Below, one piece after another: positions 14,037 to 22,131 of a DNA stretch of 40,208 nt (positions within the stretch are counted from its first letter, which is position 1; each line of letters starts with the position of its first letter). The notes below the pieces were generated by a model. It searched no databases, was not told where the DNA came from, and was given only the letters and a program-made list of their open reading frames with translations. The translations under genes and the position numbers were made by a program. Origin of the DNA: a virus; the IMG/VR virus record IMGVR_UViG_3300046810_000022, positions 1 to 40,208 of that record; one strand, written 5' to 3'.

Positions 14037-14360
14037 GTGAAGCTGCAAGTGACCGCGTGCGACATTGACAAGAAGTTCCCCGCCAAGACTTACACCATCA
14101 CAGCGAGCGATGGTCGCAGTATCACAAAGGATCTGTGCGAGGAGCACGCCGAGCCCTTCGAGGAGTGGCTGGAAGAGGCGGAGGTCGTCGAGGAGGCCGA
14201 GCCCGTATGCGAGCCCGAGCCCGAGCCGAAGCCGGCCCCCGCACCGAAGGTCGTCAAGCAGGCGCCGGCCAAGCAAGCGCCAGCCAAGAAGGCGACAGCG
14301 CCTCGACGGCGACCGAAGATCGTCAGCCTGGAAGAGATCGAGAAGGCCAAGCAGAACTGA
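14037..14360 (+). CDS. Small Lsr2-like or zinc-type domain protein with basic tail
   Basis: 107 aa. Residues 1-45 contain the DGRSITKDLCEEHAEPFEEWL stretch, which resembles the dimerisation part of Lsr2-type proteins and of related actinobacterial proteins with a Cys..Cys/His ligand set (here one Cys at residue 8 and the CEEH group). Residues 50-70 are Glu/Pro repeats and the tail (75-107) is Lys/Pro/Ala rich like an H1-type nucleoid tail. Possibly a DNA-binding nucleoid or anti-silencing protein. GTG 14037 follows GGGAGGGATG. It is the only + strand gene in the middle of the genome, cut off by terminators on both sides, so it may be expressed in the lysogen. Confidence 0.7.
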   Translation: MKLQVTACDIDKKFPAKTYTITASDGRSITKDLCEEHAEPFEEWLEEAEVVEEAEPVCEPEPEPKPAPAPKVVKQAPAKQAPAKKATAPRRRPKIVSLEEIEKAKQN

Positions 14361-14372
14361 GACAAGAAGAAT

Positions 14373-14402
14373 GCCCCCGCCAGCCACAAGGCCAGCGGGG
14401 GC
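14373..14402. terminator. Bidirectional terminator
   Basis: GCCCCCGC (14373-14380) pairs with GCGGGGGC (14395-14402), extended by AGAAG and CTTCT outside. It ends the rightward gene at 14360 and the leftward late operon at 14408. Confidence 0.85.
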
Positions 14403-14407
14403 TTCTC

Positions 14408-14620
14408 TCATTCCGAGTCGGACTGCTCGACGAACCCGAACGCGGTCAGCGCCTGTATGACGAGCGCGACCTGCGGGTAGTCGGTGCCGAAGTAGGTGGC
14501 CAGGGACAGGGCCACGCCGACAGCGGCTGCGACCAGCCCGGCCTTGGACTTGTAGTTGGTGGGCAGGGCCCCGGCGATACGCGCCAGGCCCTTACTCGAC
14601 AGCTTCGCGTGCTTGCTCAC
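14408..14620 (-). CDS. Holin
   Basis: 70 aa. A short basic N-terminus is followed by two hydrophobic segments, AGLVAAAVGVALSLATYF and VALVIQALTAFGF, separated by a turn, and an acidic tail; this is the size and layout of a small phage holin that opens the membrane at lysis. GTG 14620 overlaps the endolysin stop by 4 bases with GGAGG upstream. Last gene of the late operon, followed by a terminator. The membrane protein at 15533 could share this role. Confidence 0.75.
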   Translation of the reverse strand: MSKHAKLSSKGLARIAGALPTNYKSKAGLVAAAVGVALSLATYFGTDYPQVALVIQALTAFGFVEQSDSE

Positions 14621-15513
14621 TTGATACCGGCCTCCTTCTGAAGCTCCTTGAAGCCGGACTTCCCGATGACCGGGTCGTACGACTTGCCCGCGGTGCGCAG
14701 GTGGGGGTTCTTGTTGTGGAACCGGGCGACCGCCTTCTGGGTCTCCGGGCCGTAGTAGGTGCTGTACGCGCCGGGGATCGGGCCGTAGCCCGCCTTGACC
14801 AGGAACTTCTGGAGATCCTTGACCTGCGCGTGCCGGGCACCGGGCTTGACGGCCGAGTTCAGGGCGACGATCTTCGAGACCGGCTTCGGGGCAGGCTTGG
14901 CAGGGGCCGGCGCGGGAGCCGCAGGCTTGCCCTTCTTCGCCTTGACCAGCTCGATGAGCCGCTTGATCGGGAAGTTGCCGGGGTCGCCGTGGTCGTTCTC
15001 CGGGACGTGCTGGTGACCGCAGATCCCCTTGAACGCGTTCCACTCGGCGAAGGACATGCGCTGCCCGCTCTTCGAGCCGTAGCTCGACGGGTAGCTCAGC
15101 CACGGCTTCGAGGTGGAGACGAGCGGTACGTCGTAGGTGTCGGTCAGCCAGTCGACCAGGTCGACCAGGCCCGCGAGGTCCGCGTCGTCAGCGCCGGGCC
15201 AGTACAGGCCGGGGCCACCCTTGGCGCAGGTGCCGACGAGCTCGATCTGGATGACGTTGAGGGTGTTGGTGTCGACGCCCCCCGCTGCGTTGACCAGGGC
15301 CCGAGCGGAGTGGTTGGCGTAGAAGTGCTGGTGCACCTCCTTGCCCTTGACGGTGAAGGTCGGCGCCGAGCCGCCCCCTCCGTAAGAGGGGAACGAGCCG
15401 CCCTCGGTGGTGTGGATGACGATGACGTTCGGGTGCGGCATGGTGTCGCCGGAGTACGCCTTGCCGAACCACTGGACGGTGGAGTTGCCTCCGGGGTAGA
15501 TGTGCGCGGTCAC
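14617..15513 (-). CDS. Endolysin: N-acetylmuramoyl-L-alanine amidase with peptidoglycan-binding domain
   Basis: 298 aa. Residues 1-185 form an amidase_2-type domain: VIVIHTTEGG (zinc His), VHQHFYANH, and ICGHQHVPENDHGDPG with the second zinc His and the conserved Asp. A Pro/Ala-rich linker (about 195-215) joins a peptidoglycan-binding_1 domain (220-298; QVKDLQKFLVKAGYG, YYGPETQKAVARFH). It cleaves the bond between muramic acid and the stem peptide. No signal peptide, so release depends on the holin. GTG 15513 has AAGGAG upstream. Confidence 0.9.
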   Translation of the reverse strand: MTAHIYPGGNSTVQWFGKAYSGDTMPHPNVIVIHTTEGGSFPSYGGGGSAPTFTVKGKEVHQHFYANHSARALVNAAGGVDTNTLNVIQIELVGTCAKGGPGLYWPGADDADLAGLVDLVDWLTDTYDVPLVSTSKPWLSYPSSYGSKSGQRMSFAEWNAFKGICGHQHVPENDHGDPGNFPIKRLIELVKAKKGKPAAPAPAPAKPAPKPVSKIVALNSAVKPGARHAQVKDLQKFLVKAGYGPIPGAYSTYYGPETQKAVARFHNKNPHLRTAGKSYDPVIGKSGFKELQKEAGIK

Positions 15514-15532
15514 GCTGTTCGTTCTCCTTCCA

Positions 15533-15916
15533 TCAGCCCGTGAGCTGCCGCACGGCAGCCACCACGGGGCGGGTGTCTTCGATGTGGTCGTCGAGGCGTT
15601 CGGCGACAGACAGTCGCTCGCGCCGTTCGTGGTTGATCTCGCTACGCAGGGCACACAGCTCTTCGCTGTGCCGCTCCTGGCCGTCGATGACGCGGTCGAT
15701 CCGGAACATCACGGCGTCGAGGTCGTCTCGCAGGTTCGTGCTGTGCGTGTTGGCAACGTGGTCACGCGCCACTTGCACGTTCTCGCGCACTTCGCTCATC
15801 GCGTTCGCCTGGCGCCGCATCATCTCGATGAGGACGCCGACGAGGGCGGCACACACGGTGCCGCCCGTCGTAACGAGCGCAACTTGCACACTGGGTTCCA
15901 TGGCCAGGATGGTCAC
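15533..15916 (-). CDS. Membrane-anchored coiled-coil protein (DUF2746-like)
   Basis: 127 aa. One N-terminal membrane segment (VQVALVTTGGTVCAALVGVLI, residues about 10-30), then a long charged coiled coil with HVANTHSTNLRDDLDAV. This arrangement and the NTHSTNLRDD motif match a family found beside lysis genes of many actinophages (DUF2746). A role in lysis control or as an accessory holin is likely but not shown. GTG 15916 has GGAGG upstream and overlaps the fibre gene stop. Two operator-like motifs lie within the gene. Confidence 0.8.
   Translation of the reverse strand: MTILAMEPSVQVALVTTGGTVCAALVGVLIEMMRRQANAMSEVRENVQVARDHVANTHSTNLRDDLDAVMFRIDRVIDGQERHSEELCALRSEINHERRERLSVAERLDDHIEDTRPVVAAVRQLTG
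15766..15778 (-). promoter_or_regulatory. Stoperator-like site within a gene
   Basis: Reads GTGCAAGTGGCGC on the - strand. Confidence 0.5.
15877..15891 (-). promoter_or_regulatory. Stoperator-like site (15-base exact form)
   Basis: Reads GTGTGCAAGTTGCGC on the - strand, identical to 29534-29548 and 30655-30669. The halves GTGCAA and TTGCGC form an imperfect dyad around G. Confidence 0.65.
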
Positions 15917-17187
15917 GACAGCTTGGCCTCCAGGCGGGCCAGGCGCGCTTCCAGATCGCTGATCTGCTTGGCCTGGCGCTGAACCACGGGAAGCAGGGCG
16001 ACGCCCAGGAGGTCGTAGCGCAGGGCGTCGATCTCCCCGTCCATGTACTGGACGATCCAGTTCAACCCGAGGTCGTGGGCCTCGTCAGCGATCAGGCCGA
16101 CCTCGCCCTTGCGGCCGGGACGGAGCTTGCCGGTCTCCTCGTCGACCTGGTCCTTGCGGTCGTAGATGACCGGCCGCATCTTCAGGACGGTGTCCGGGTC
16201 GATCTCGAAGTCCTGGATGTTCTCCTTGAACTTCCGGGCGGAGGTGTTCCGGCAGAAGGTGCCCGAGCCCTCGACCCACACCGCGTACCAGGTGCCGTCC
16301 GTCGCGGTGTTGGAGTACGGCTTCTTCGAGCCGTTCGCCCAGGAGATCGTGTCGCCAGACTCCAGGTAGCTGGAGTGGGAGTGCGAGCTCGGGGCGAAGG
16401 TCGACGGCTTCGAGGTGATCGAGGACCAGGAGTGCGAGTGAGTCGACGGCGCGAAGGTCGTGGGCTTGCCGGTGACGTCGTCCCAGTCGTGCGAGTGCGT
16501 GGACGGGGCGAAGGTGGTCGGCTTGCCAGTGATGTCGGCGTACGCGTGGCTGTGCGTGGACGGGGTGAACGAGGCCGGCTTGTTGGTCAACGTGTTCCAG
16601 TCGACCGCGGCGACCAGTGAGGTCCAGGCCGTGCCGTTCCAGAACTCCCAGGTGTTGGTCGACTGGTTGAAGCCGAGCCGGCCGATGCGCGGAGAGGAGG
16701 GCCGGGTGCTGGTGGTCCAGCCGCCGACCGTGTTCCCGAGGAACTGGCGCTCGCCCTGCACGGAGGCGGCAGAGATCGAGGTGACGCTGGCACCGACTGC
16801 GACCGTGGCCAGGCCGAACTCGTAGATGCCCGTGTCCGTCTGGGTCAGGGCGGGCGGAGTCGACGAGCCGGCCGTGCCGGTCTTGACTGCCAGGGTGATG
16901 GAGTTGGTTGCCGGGTCCAGCTTCAGGACCACGCGGTCAACTCGGGCGGTGGTGTTGGATGCCGCGACGGTCAGCACCTCGGTCGCCGTCGAGTAGATGG
17001 CGTGGCCGCGCACGATCGCGAAGCCGGAGCTGACCTTGACGGTCATGCCAGTGCCGTCCGCGTACGCGTAGAACGCGCTGCCTCCGACGCCATCGGCCAC
17101 GCCAGTGGACTGGAACTCCCGGAAGAGACGGGAGTAGTCGGACTCGGTGACAGCCGTGCTGTCGAAGGGGTAAGACGTGATCGCCAC
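15913..17187 (-). CDS. Tail fibre with S74 intramolecular chaperone domain
   Basis: 424 aa. N-terminal virion-attachment part (1-160), then four repeats of the type GKPTTFAPSTHSH (about 200-285) whose HSH groups resemble the metal-binding repeats of trimeric tail fibres. The C-terminal end (about 315-424) has SARKFKENIQDFE, GEVGLIADEAHDLG and a coiled-coil finish, the peptidase S74 chaperone that folds the trimer and then cuts itself off. The Ser of SARKFK is the expected cleavage residue. GTG 17187 has AAGGAGG seven bases upstream. Confidence 0.88.
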   Translation of the reverse strand: MAITSYPFDSTAVTESDYSRLFREFQSTGVADGVGGSAFYAYADGTGMTVKVSSGFAIVRGHAIYSTATEVLTVAASNTTARVDRVVLKLDPATNSITLAVKTGTAGSSTPPALTQTDTGIYEFGLATVAVGASVTSISAASVQGERQFLGNTVGGWTTSTRPSSPRIGRLGFNQSTNTWEFWNGTAWTSLVAAVDWNTLTNKPASFTPSTHSHAYADITGKPTTFAPSTHSHDWDDVTGKPTTFAPSTHSHSWSSITSKPSTFAPSSHSHSSYLESGDTISWANGSKKPYSNTATDGTWYAVWVEGSGTFCRNTSARKFKENIQDFEIDPDTVLKMRPVIYDRKDQVDEETGKLRPGRKGEVGLIADEAHDLGLNWIVQYMDGEIDALRYDLLGVALLPVVQRQAKQISDLEARLARLEAKLS

Positions 17188-17205
17188 TTGCTGGGCCTCC
17201 TTGGG

Positions 17206-17592
17206 TTACAGGACGAAAGCGCCGGAGCAGCGGATCGTCTCGCCTACTTCGATGCTGTATGTGTTCGTGGTCCGGATGGTGACCTCGCCGTTCGTCGTGA
17301 CGTCGCACTCGCCGTCCGCGTAGCCCGTCGAGTAGAGGGCGGTCACGGTGCGGGCCGGGCGGTATCCGTCAGGCAGGGTCGCGATGACGGTGTCGGCGAG
17401 GTTGTACGGGGCGGTTGCCCCCGCGTTGAACTTGGTCGTGACGGCCAGGTCGAAGCCGAAGGAACAGACTCCGTTGATCTTCCGGCCCTGGAAGTTGTTG
17501 ACGGTAACGCCCGCCCCCGGCGTCAGTCCTGACGTCACGACGGTCGTGACGACCGGGTCCGCGACCGGGGGCGGGTAGAGGGACGCTCCCAC
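17206..17592 (-). CDS. Minor tail or fibre-associated protein
   Basis: 128 aa, mostly beta strands (SFGFDLAVTTKFNAGATAPYN, TVIATLPDGYRPARTV), like small head-fibre or receptor-binding knob domains. Lies between two fibre genes. GTG 17592 has TAAGGAG with the 7-base TGTGCAA of an operator-like motif as its exact spacer, so the same bases serve translation and, perhaps, repressor binding. No specific family recognised. Confidence 0.75.
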   Translation of the reverse strand: MGASLYPPPVADPVVTTVVTSGLTPGAGVTVNNFQGRKINGVCSFGFDLAVTTKFNAGATAPYNLADTVIATLPDGYRPARTVTALYSTGYADGECDVTTNGEVTIRTTNTYSIEVGETIRCSGAFVL

Positions 17593-17600
17593 TTGCACAC
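17589..17600 (-). promoter_or_regulatory. Stoperator-like site between ribosome site and start codon
   Basis: Reads GTGTGCAAGTGG on the - strand, directly after GGAG and covering the GTG start of the gene at 17206-17592. Confidence 0.55.
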
Positions 17601-17603
17601 TCC

Positions 17604-19745
17604 TTACGCGATGGCCATGACCATCTGGTCGTGGTTGAGCTGGAAGTTGGCCTTCGTGATCGTGGTCGGCATCCCGGTCGTCCCCATCGTGATGCTGTTG
17701 AGGTAGGCGTTCCGGATGAACGCGGTCGACAGGTTGTGGAAGACCGACGTGTTGGTCGCCGCCTCGTTCTGCGCGTAGAAGTAGTAGAAGTCGGTGCTCA
17801 CACCGGCACTCATCTGGAAGGCGCCCCAGTACCGGCCGGGCTGCAAGGTGACCGACCCGGTGAGCGGGAAGGGCACGGCGCCAGCGTGCGAGCTCGCCTG
17901 CACGGTAGGTGCGCCCGACTCCTGACCGGCCGGCCCGACGTTCGACAGGCCCGCGGTCCCCGAGGTGGCAACCCGGCTGCCGCTCTCGTTGTAGATGCCC
18001 GCCCAGAAGCGAGCTGCCGGAACGGCCGTCGAGCCGGCCCAACCCGCGGCGAACACGAAGAGCTCGCTGACCGTGGTCGGCTCGGTGATGTTGAACCCTG
18101 CGAGGTAGGTGCGCCCGATCGTGATCGAGCGGCCAGTTGTTGGGGTGGCCAGCGTGCCCGGATCGACGGACCACGCCTGGAATCCGACCGACTGCGGGGT
18201 CCACTCGTTCTTCGCTACCGCCGCAGGTATCTGCGCGATCGGCAGGCGAGTCGTCGAGTCCAGCGAGGCGACGCCCGAGGCGGCAGCCTTCTGGCTCGTC
18301 GGGATGGCGCTGACATCGGCAGCCGTCAGGGAGACGGCGCCCGTCTTGGTGTTCACCGAGGTGACGGGAGCGGCCGGAGGGTTCTGGACGACGACGGTTG
18401 CGCCGTCGGCCTGCTTCACCTTCAGCACGCCACCCTCGACATACAGCACAGCGCCGGACGGAGTGGTCGTCGGGACCGTGGTGGCGTTGGCCATCGCCAG
18501 GACTGAGCCGGACGCACCACCGAAGGAGGCGGAGGCTCCGATGCGGAGGTTGTCCACCTGGCTCGTGCCGACTGACGTCAGCGCACCGCCGAGCGTCAGG
18601 GCGCCTGTTGCAGTGAGCGAGAACTTGTCGACGCCGTTGACCCGCATCACCTGAAGCCGGGCAGCCTGCCCCGAAGGGGAGTCGGTGACGATCGGGTTCT
18701 GGTTGATGTCCGCCGAGTTGACGACGAAGCCCTTCGCTGTGACGACGCCGGTCGTCGTGCCGTTCGCGTCGGTCGGTAGGGCGTTCACATCCGACGCGGC
18801 CAGGGCGACCACGCCAGTCTTGCCGTTGACGGAGGAGACAGCACCACCGCCACCACCGGCGCCGAGCTGGAAGACGGTGCCGTCTCCCTGCTTGACGTAG
18901 GCGACGCCACTCTTCGAGTAGAGGAAGGCGCCGCCCGTAGCGGTAGCCGGGTCGGCGGCGATGTCTCGCAGGCCAACCGCTCCGGCCGAGGTGACCTGGG
19001 CGGAGCCGTGGTGCGTCGTTGTGCCGAAGGTGATCGTGCCGTCCGACCGCCTGGCGTGGATGACGGTCTTGTTGAACGAGCCGTCGTCGTTGCGCGCGGA
19101 CAGGCGGAAGTCAGAACCGACAGCCGAGCCGGCCTCGGCGACGTCATCGACCTGGGCCTCCCAACGGCTGGCGCCATCGGTCAGCCAGCGGAAGACGCGG
19201 TAGTTACCGGCGGACTTGTCGATGCTCATGTACGTCGCGCTGAGCGTCGCGTTGGCCTTGCTCGGCAGCGACTCGACGACCTGGAACTTCTCGGCTCCGG
19301 ACGCGGTCTGCACCCACAGCTTGCCGGCCTTCGAGTAGAGCTGGGCGCCCATGCTGGTGGTGGGCGGGTCGGCCGTGATGTCTCGCGTACCGATGGCTCC
19401 GTTGACGCTGAGCTTCACGCCACCCTGCGAGCTGTCGGCGATGCCGATGGCGACCTGGCCCGTGGTCCGCGAGATCCAGATCGGATCGTTGATCTTCGTG
19501 GTGCCGTCGTCGGCGAAGGCTTCCACCCACAGGTCGGAGCCGTTGTTCGAGCCGGACTCCGTACCTGCCGAGCGGATCTTCCACCGCATCGACCCGTTCT
19601 TCTTGATGTCGATGTTCGGGTCGCCGGAGGTGTCGTTCACCGCCATCGAGCCAGTGAAGACCGGGTCGGACGGGATCGTGCCAGCCGGACCCTGCGGGCC
19701 CGTGAAGCCGGAGATGGCGGGCTCCGGGATTACGGAGAAGCCCAT
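17604..19745 (-). CDS. Large minor tail protein / tail fibre
   Basis: 713 aa. Begins with a short collagen-like GPQGPAG near residue 18. Contains repeated fibre modules: ITADPPTTSMGAQLYSK and IAADPATATGGAFLYSK, and twice the phage fibre motif SVNGKTGVV.LAASDVNALPT / SVNTKTGAVSLTAADVSAIPT. The last 200 residues look like a globular beta-rich receptor-binding tip with aromatic-rich segments. Probably binds the host surface. It overlaps its upstream neighbour by one base and is followed 11 bases later by the next tail gene. Confidence 0.85.
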   Translation of the reverse strand: MGFSVIPEPAISGFTGPQGPAGTIPSDPVFTGSMAVNDTSGDPNIDIKKNGSMRWKIRSAGTESGSNNGSDLWVEAFADDGTTKINDPIWISRTTGQVAIGIADSSQGGVKLSVNGAIGTRDITADPPTTSMGAQLYSKAGKLWVQTASGAEKFQVVESLPSKANATLSATYMSIDKSAGNYRVFRWLTDGASRWEAQVDDVAEAGSAVGSDFRLSARNDDGSFNKTVIHARRSDGTITFGTTTHHGSAQVTSAGAVGLRDIAADPATATGGAFLYSKSGVAYVKQGDGTVFQLGAGGGGGAVSSVNGKTGVVALAASDVNALPTDANGTTTGVVTAKGFVVNSADINQNPIVTDSPSGQAARLQVMRVNGVDKFSLTATGALTLGGALTSVGTSQVDNLRIGASASFGGASGSVLAMANATTVPTTTPSGAVLYVEGGVLKVKQADGATVVVQNPPAAPVTSVNTKTGAVSLTAADVSAIPTSQKAAASGVASLDSTTRLPIAQIPAAVAKNEWTPQSVGFQAWSVDPGTLATPTTGRSITIGRTYLAGFNITEPTTVSELFVFAAGWAGSTAVPAARFWAGIYNESGSRVATSGTAGLSNVGPAGQESGAPTVQASSHAGAVPFPLTGSVTLQPGRYWGAFQMSAGVSTDFYYFYAQNEAATNTSVFHNLSTAFIRNAYLNSITMGTTGMPTTITKANFQLNHDQMVMAIA

Positions 19746-20050
19746 CAGGCCGTCACCTCCACTCCGCTGATGAAGTACTGGCAGGTCGTCGTGTTGCCCT
19801 GGACCTTGACCGTGTCGCCCGCGTCCATCACCTGAGAGATGTCGAGGGTGAAGATGCCGTTACCGGGGAGTGAGGTGTTCGGGATGATCGCCAGCCCGTT
19901 GAGCTGGATCAGGATCGTCGCCGCGCTGGTGCCCGAGTTGGCCACCACGATGTTCGTCACGATCGTCGTCGTGCTCGACGGCACCGTGTAGACGGTCGTC
20001 AGCGTCGTCGAAGTGTTCCCTCTGGACAGGCGCTTCGGCGTGTTCGCCAT
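19745..20050 (-). CDS. Small minor tail protein
   Basis: 101 aa, Thr/Ser-rich beta structure (TTLTTVYTVPSSTTTIVTN), no Cys pair of note and no membrane segment. Small proteins of this kind between the tail-hub gene and fibre genes are common in actinophages and probably form part of the tail tip. GTG or ATG start region at 20050 follows the hub gene by 3 bases. Confidence 0.75.
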   Translation of the reverse strand: MANTPKRLSRGNTSTTLTTVYTVPSSTTTIVTNIVVANSGTSAATILIQLNGLAIIPNTSLPGNGIFTLDISQVMDAGDTVKVQGNTTTCQYFISGVEVTA

Positions 20051-20053
20051 CGC

Positions 20054-21268
20054 TTACCACACCCCCATGATTTGCATGATCTGATCGGACGGAGAGGAGC
20101 CGCCTCCCGTGGAGTTGGCCTCCAGGTTGGACAGGCGGGTCTCGGTGTTGGTCACGCGCTTGTTCAGCGCAGCGGATGCGTCGAAGCCGGTGGCATCACC
20201 GAGCAGGGCGCCGAGCTGGAAGCCGTCGCGGTTGGCCTTCAGGACGTAGCCGGTGACGGTGGACTTCAGCTCCTGGTCATCGACGATGACGACGAGGCTG
20301 TCGCCCAGCCCCCACTCCTTGCCGAAGCGGGCCTGGCTGTCCTCCATCGGTACGACCTGGACGTTGATCGCGGTGAAGCCCGCGTCGGTCAGCGCCTCGT
20401 CGCCGGCCTGCTGGAGCTCGGTCCAGTCGTCGGTGTTGCGCTGGTCGATGAACTGCTCGATGCGCCGGCCCCAGTCGGCCTCCGCGGCGATGGACTCGGC
20501 GTTGTCGACCTGGAGGAACTGGCGCTCCGTGAGGTCGCCTTGCCCCGCCACGATGGCGCGCGTGACGCCGGGCGGGGAGATGCCGACCTTCTGCCCGGAG
20601 AGCGTCCCGTTGCGGACGTCGAGCCGGACGAACGCCGTGCGGTCGGTGATGGCGTAGGTCTCGAAGACCAGGTTCGCCCCACGCTGCACGACACGGAAAC
20701 CGAGCTGGCCCAGCAGGGCGATCTCGGTGAGCAGGTTGCCCAGGATCGGGAAGCGGGCGGACTGGTTGATGATCGGTCCGCGGGCTCCGTCCGTGCCCAT
20801 GATGAGCCCCGTCTTGCGACGAGCGGCCGGAGCTGTCGGACCGATGTTGGCGTTGACATACGCGTGCATGACGGTCTCGACCTTGCCGGTGCGGACGTCA
20901 TGCGCCTCTGTCTGACTGGCGCCGTCCGGGTTGGACGGCTGTGGAAAGGCCAGCGCATCTGCAAGACAGACAGTGTCAGACACGCCCTCGAAGGAGACCG
21001 TCCCGTCCGGGTCGGTGGGGGTCGAAGAGAACTCCGACTTCACCATCGGCCCGGACAGCAAGACGTCGTCTGGCCCGGTCACGATGACCCCGGAGCCGGG
21101 CGTCCGCAGCGTGTCACACAGCGGATGCTCCGACGCCAGGGTCAGCGCCCATGAGCCGAGGTTGTTGAAGTTGTCCGTGAGTTCGAGGTCCAGTTCCTCG
21201 GGGCGGATGACGCCCCTGCGGACCAGGTTCTTGTCGCGCACCTCAACGGTGATGTCTTCCAGGCGCAC
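20054..21268 (-). CDS. Tail hub / Gp37-like minor tail protein
   Basis: 404 aa. Starts IEVRDKN-type strand pattern with ELDLELTDNFNNLGSWAL, then GSGVIVTGPDDVLLSGPM and later a long helical and strand region ending in a short coiled coil. This resembles the siphovirus ReqiPepy6 Gp37-like family, proteins of the tail tip that follow the distal tail protein. Start at 21268 immediately abuts the distal tail gene stop. Family assignment is by order and pattern. Confidence 0.8.
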   Translation of the reverse strand: MRLEDITVEVRDKNLVRRGVIRPEELDLELTDNFNNLGSWALTLASEHPLCDTLRTPGSGVIVTGPDDVLLSGPMVKSEFSSTPTDPDGTVSFEGVSDTVCLADALAFPQPSNPDGASQTEAHDVRTGKVETVMHAYVNANIGPTAPAARRKTGLIMGTDGARGPIINQSARFPILGNLLTEIALLGQLGFRVVQRGANLVFETYAITDRTAFVRLDVRNGTLSGQKVGISPPGVTRAIVAGQGDLTERQFLQVDNAESIAAEADWGRRIEQFIDQRNTDDWTELQQAGDEALTDAGFTAINVQVVPMEDSQARFGKEWGLGDSLVVIVDDQELKSTVTGYVLKANRDGFQLGALLGDATGFDASAALNKRVTNTETRLSNLEANSTGGGSSPSDQIMQIMGVW

Positions 21269-22126
21269 TCAGATCACCATCCACTTCCGGGGGTACCAGG
21301 AGCAGGTGATCTGCGAGGCGCTGGTGGTGTTCAACAGAGAGGCGGTCGCGGTGGACTCGCCCGGCTGGACGGTCCAGAAGCGTGGGGCAGTGTCCAACAG
21401 GTCGTACCGGTTGGCGCCGGTCTCGTCCACCACCGTCCCCTTGCGGGTGTCGACGATGAGCTTCTGTGAGGCACTGAGAGTGCCGTTCCACTTCAGCGTC
21501 TCGCCGTTGGGTGACGTCGCAGTGAAGTGGTCACCCGGACCACGGACCTCCCAGACCGGGTACGCCGAAGCGTCACCCGAGTTGAAGAGGTCGATGGAAC
21601 CGATCGCCTGCGAAGGGGCAACCTTCATCGTGACGAGGTTGGCGAGGAACGGGCTCGCCCCTGTGGCGCCGGAGATCGTACGCACCTGCTGCTGAGAGCT
21701 GGTGAAGTACGGGTCGCCGGCCCGCAGGGTGAGGACCGTCTGGAACTCGTTCGCGCCGACTGTGTCCTCGCCGTAGGTGTACTCGCCACCTCCGACGCGG
21801 TGAACCTCGGTCGACCACTTGACCCCGTTGCCCTCGTCGAGGATCAGGGAGCACCCCCCGGCCAGCACGAGTGCCAGCCGGGAGAGCTTGTCCTGAAGGT
21901 CTGCTCGGTCGAGCGCCAGGATCTCGATGGGGACGTCGATGTCTCTGGTCTGTACGCGGGTCCTGCGGAAGACGGCGCCGTCTCCGGCGCCTTCCAGCCA
22001 CTGGACCGAGACCGGGGGCAGGCCCAGGCCAGTCACACCGGACTTGGCCTGGAACCCCACCCCCTGCTCGTCGATCTCGTTGAGGTCGATCGTGTCCGCA
22101 CCGCTCACAAGCAGGAGCTTTGGCAC
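21269..22126 (-). CDS. Distal tail protein
   Basis: 285 aa, strand-rich, with LPPVSVQWLEGAGDGAVF and later RVGGGEYTYGEDTVG, the two-domain outline of Dit-like proteins that join tail tube to tip. It directly follows the tape measure gene, the standard position. The call rests on order and general pattern more than on a diagnostic motif. Confidence 0.8.
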   Translation of the reverse strand: MPKLLLVSGADTIDLNEIDEQGVGFQAKSGVTGLGLPPVSVQWLEGAGDGAVFRRTRVQTRDIDVPIEILALDRADLQDKLSRLALVLAGGCSLILDEGNGVKWSTEVHRVGGGEYTYGEDTVGANEFQTVLTLRAGDPYFTSSQQQVRTISGATGASPFLANLVTMKVAPSQAIGSIDLFNSGDASAYPVWEVRGPGDHFTATSPNGETLKWNGTLSASQKLIVDTRKGTVVDETGANRYDLLDTAPRFWTVQPGESTATASLLNTTSASQITCSWYPRKWMVI

Positions 22127-22131
22127 TTACT

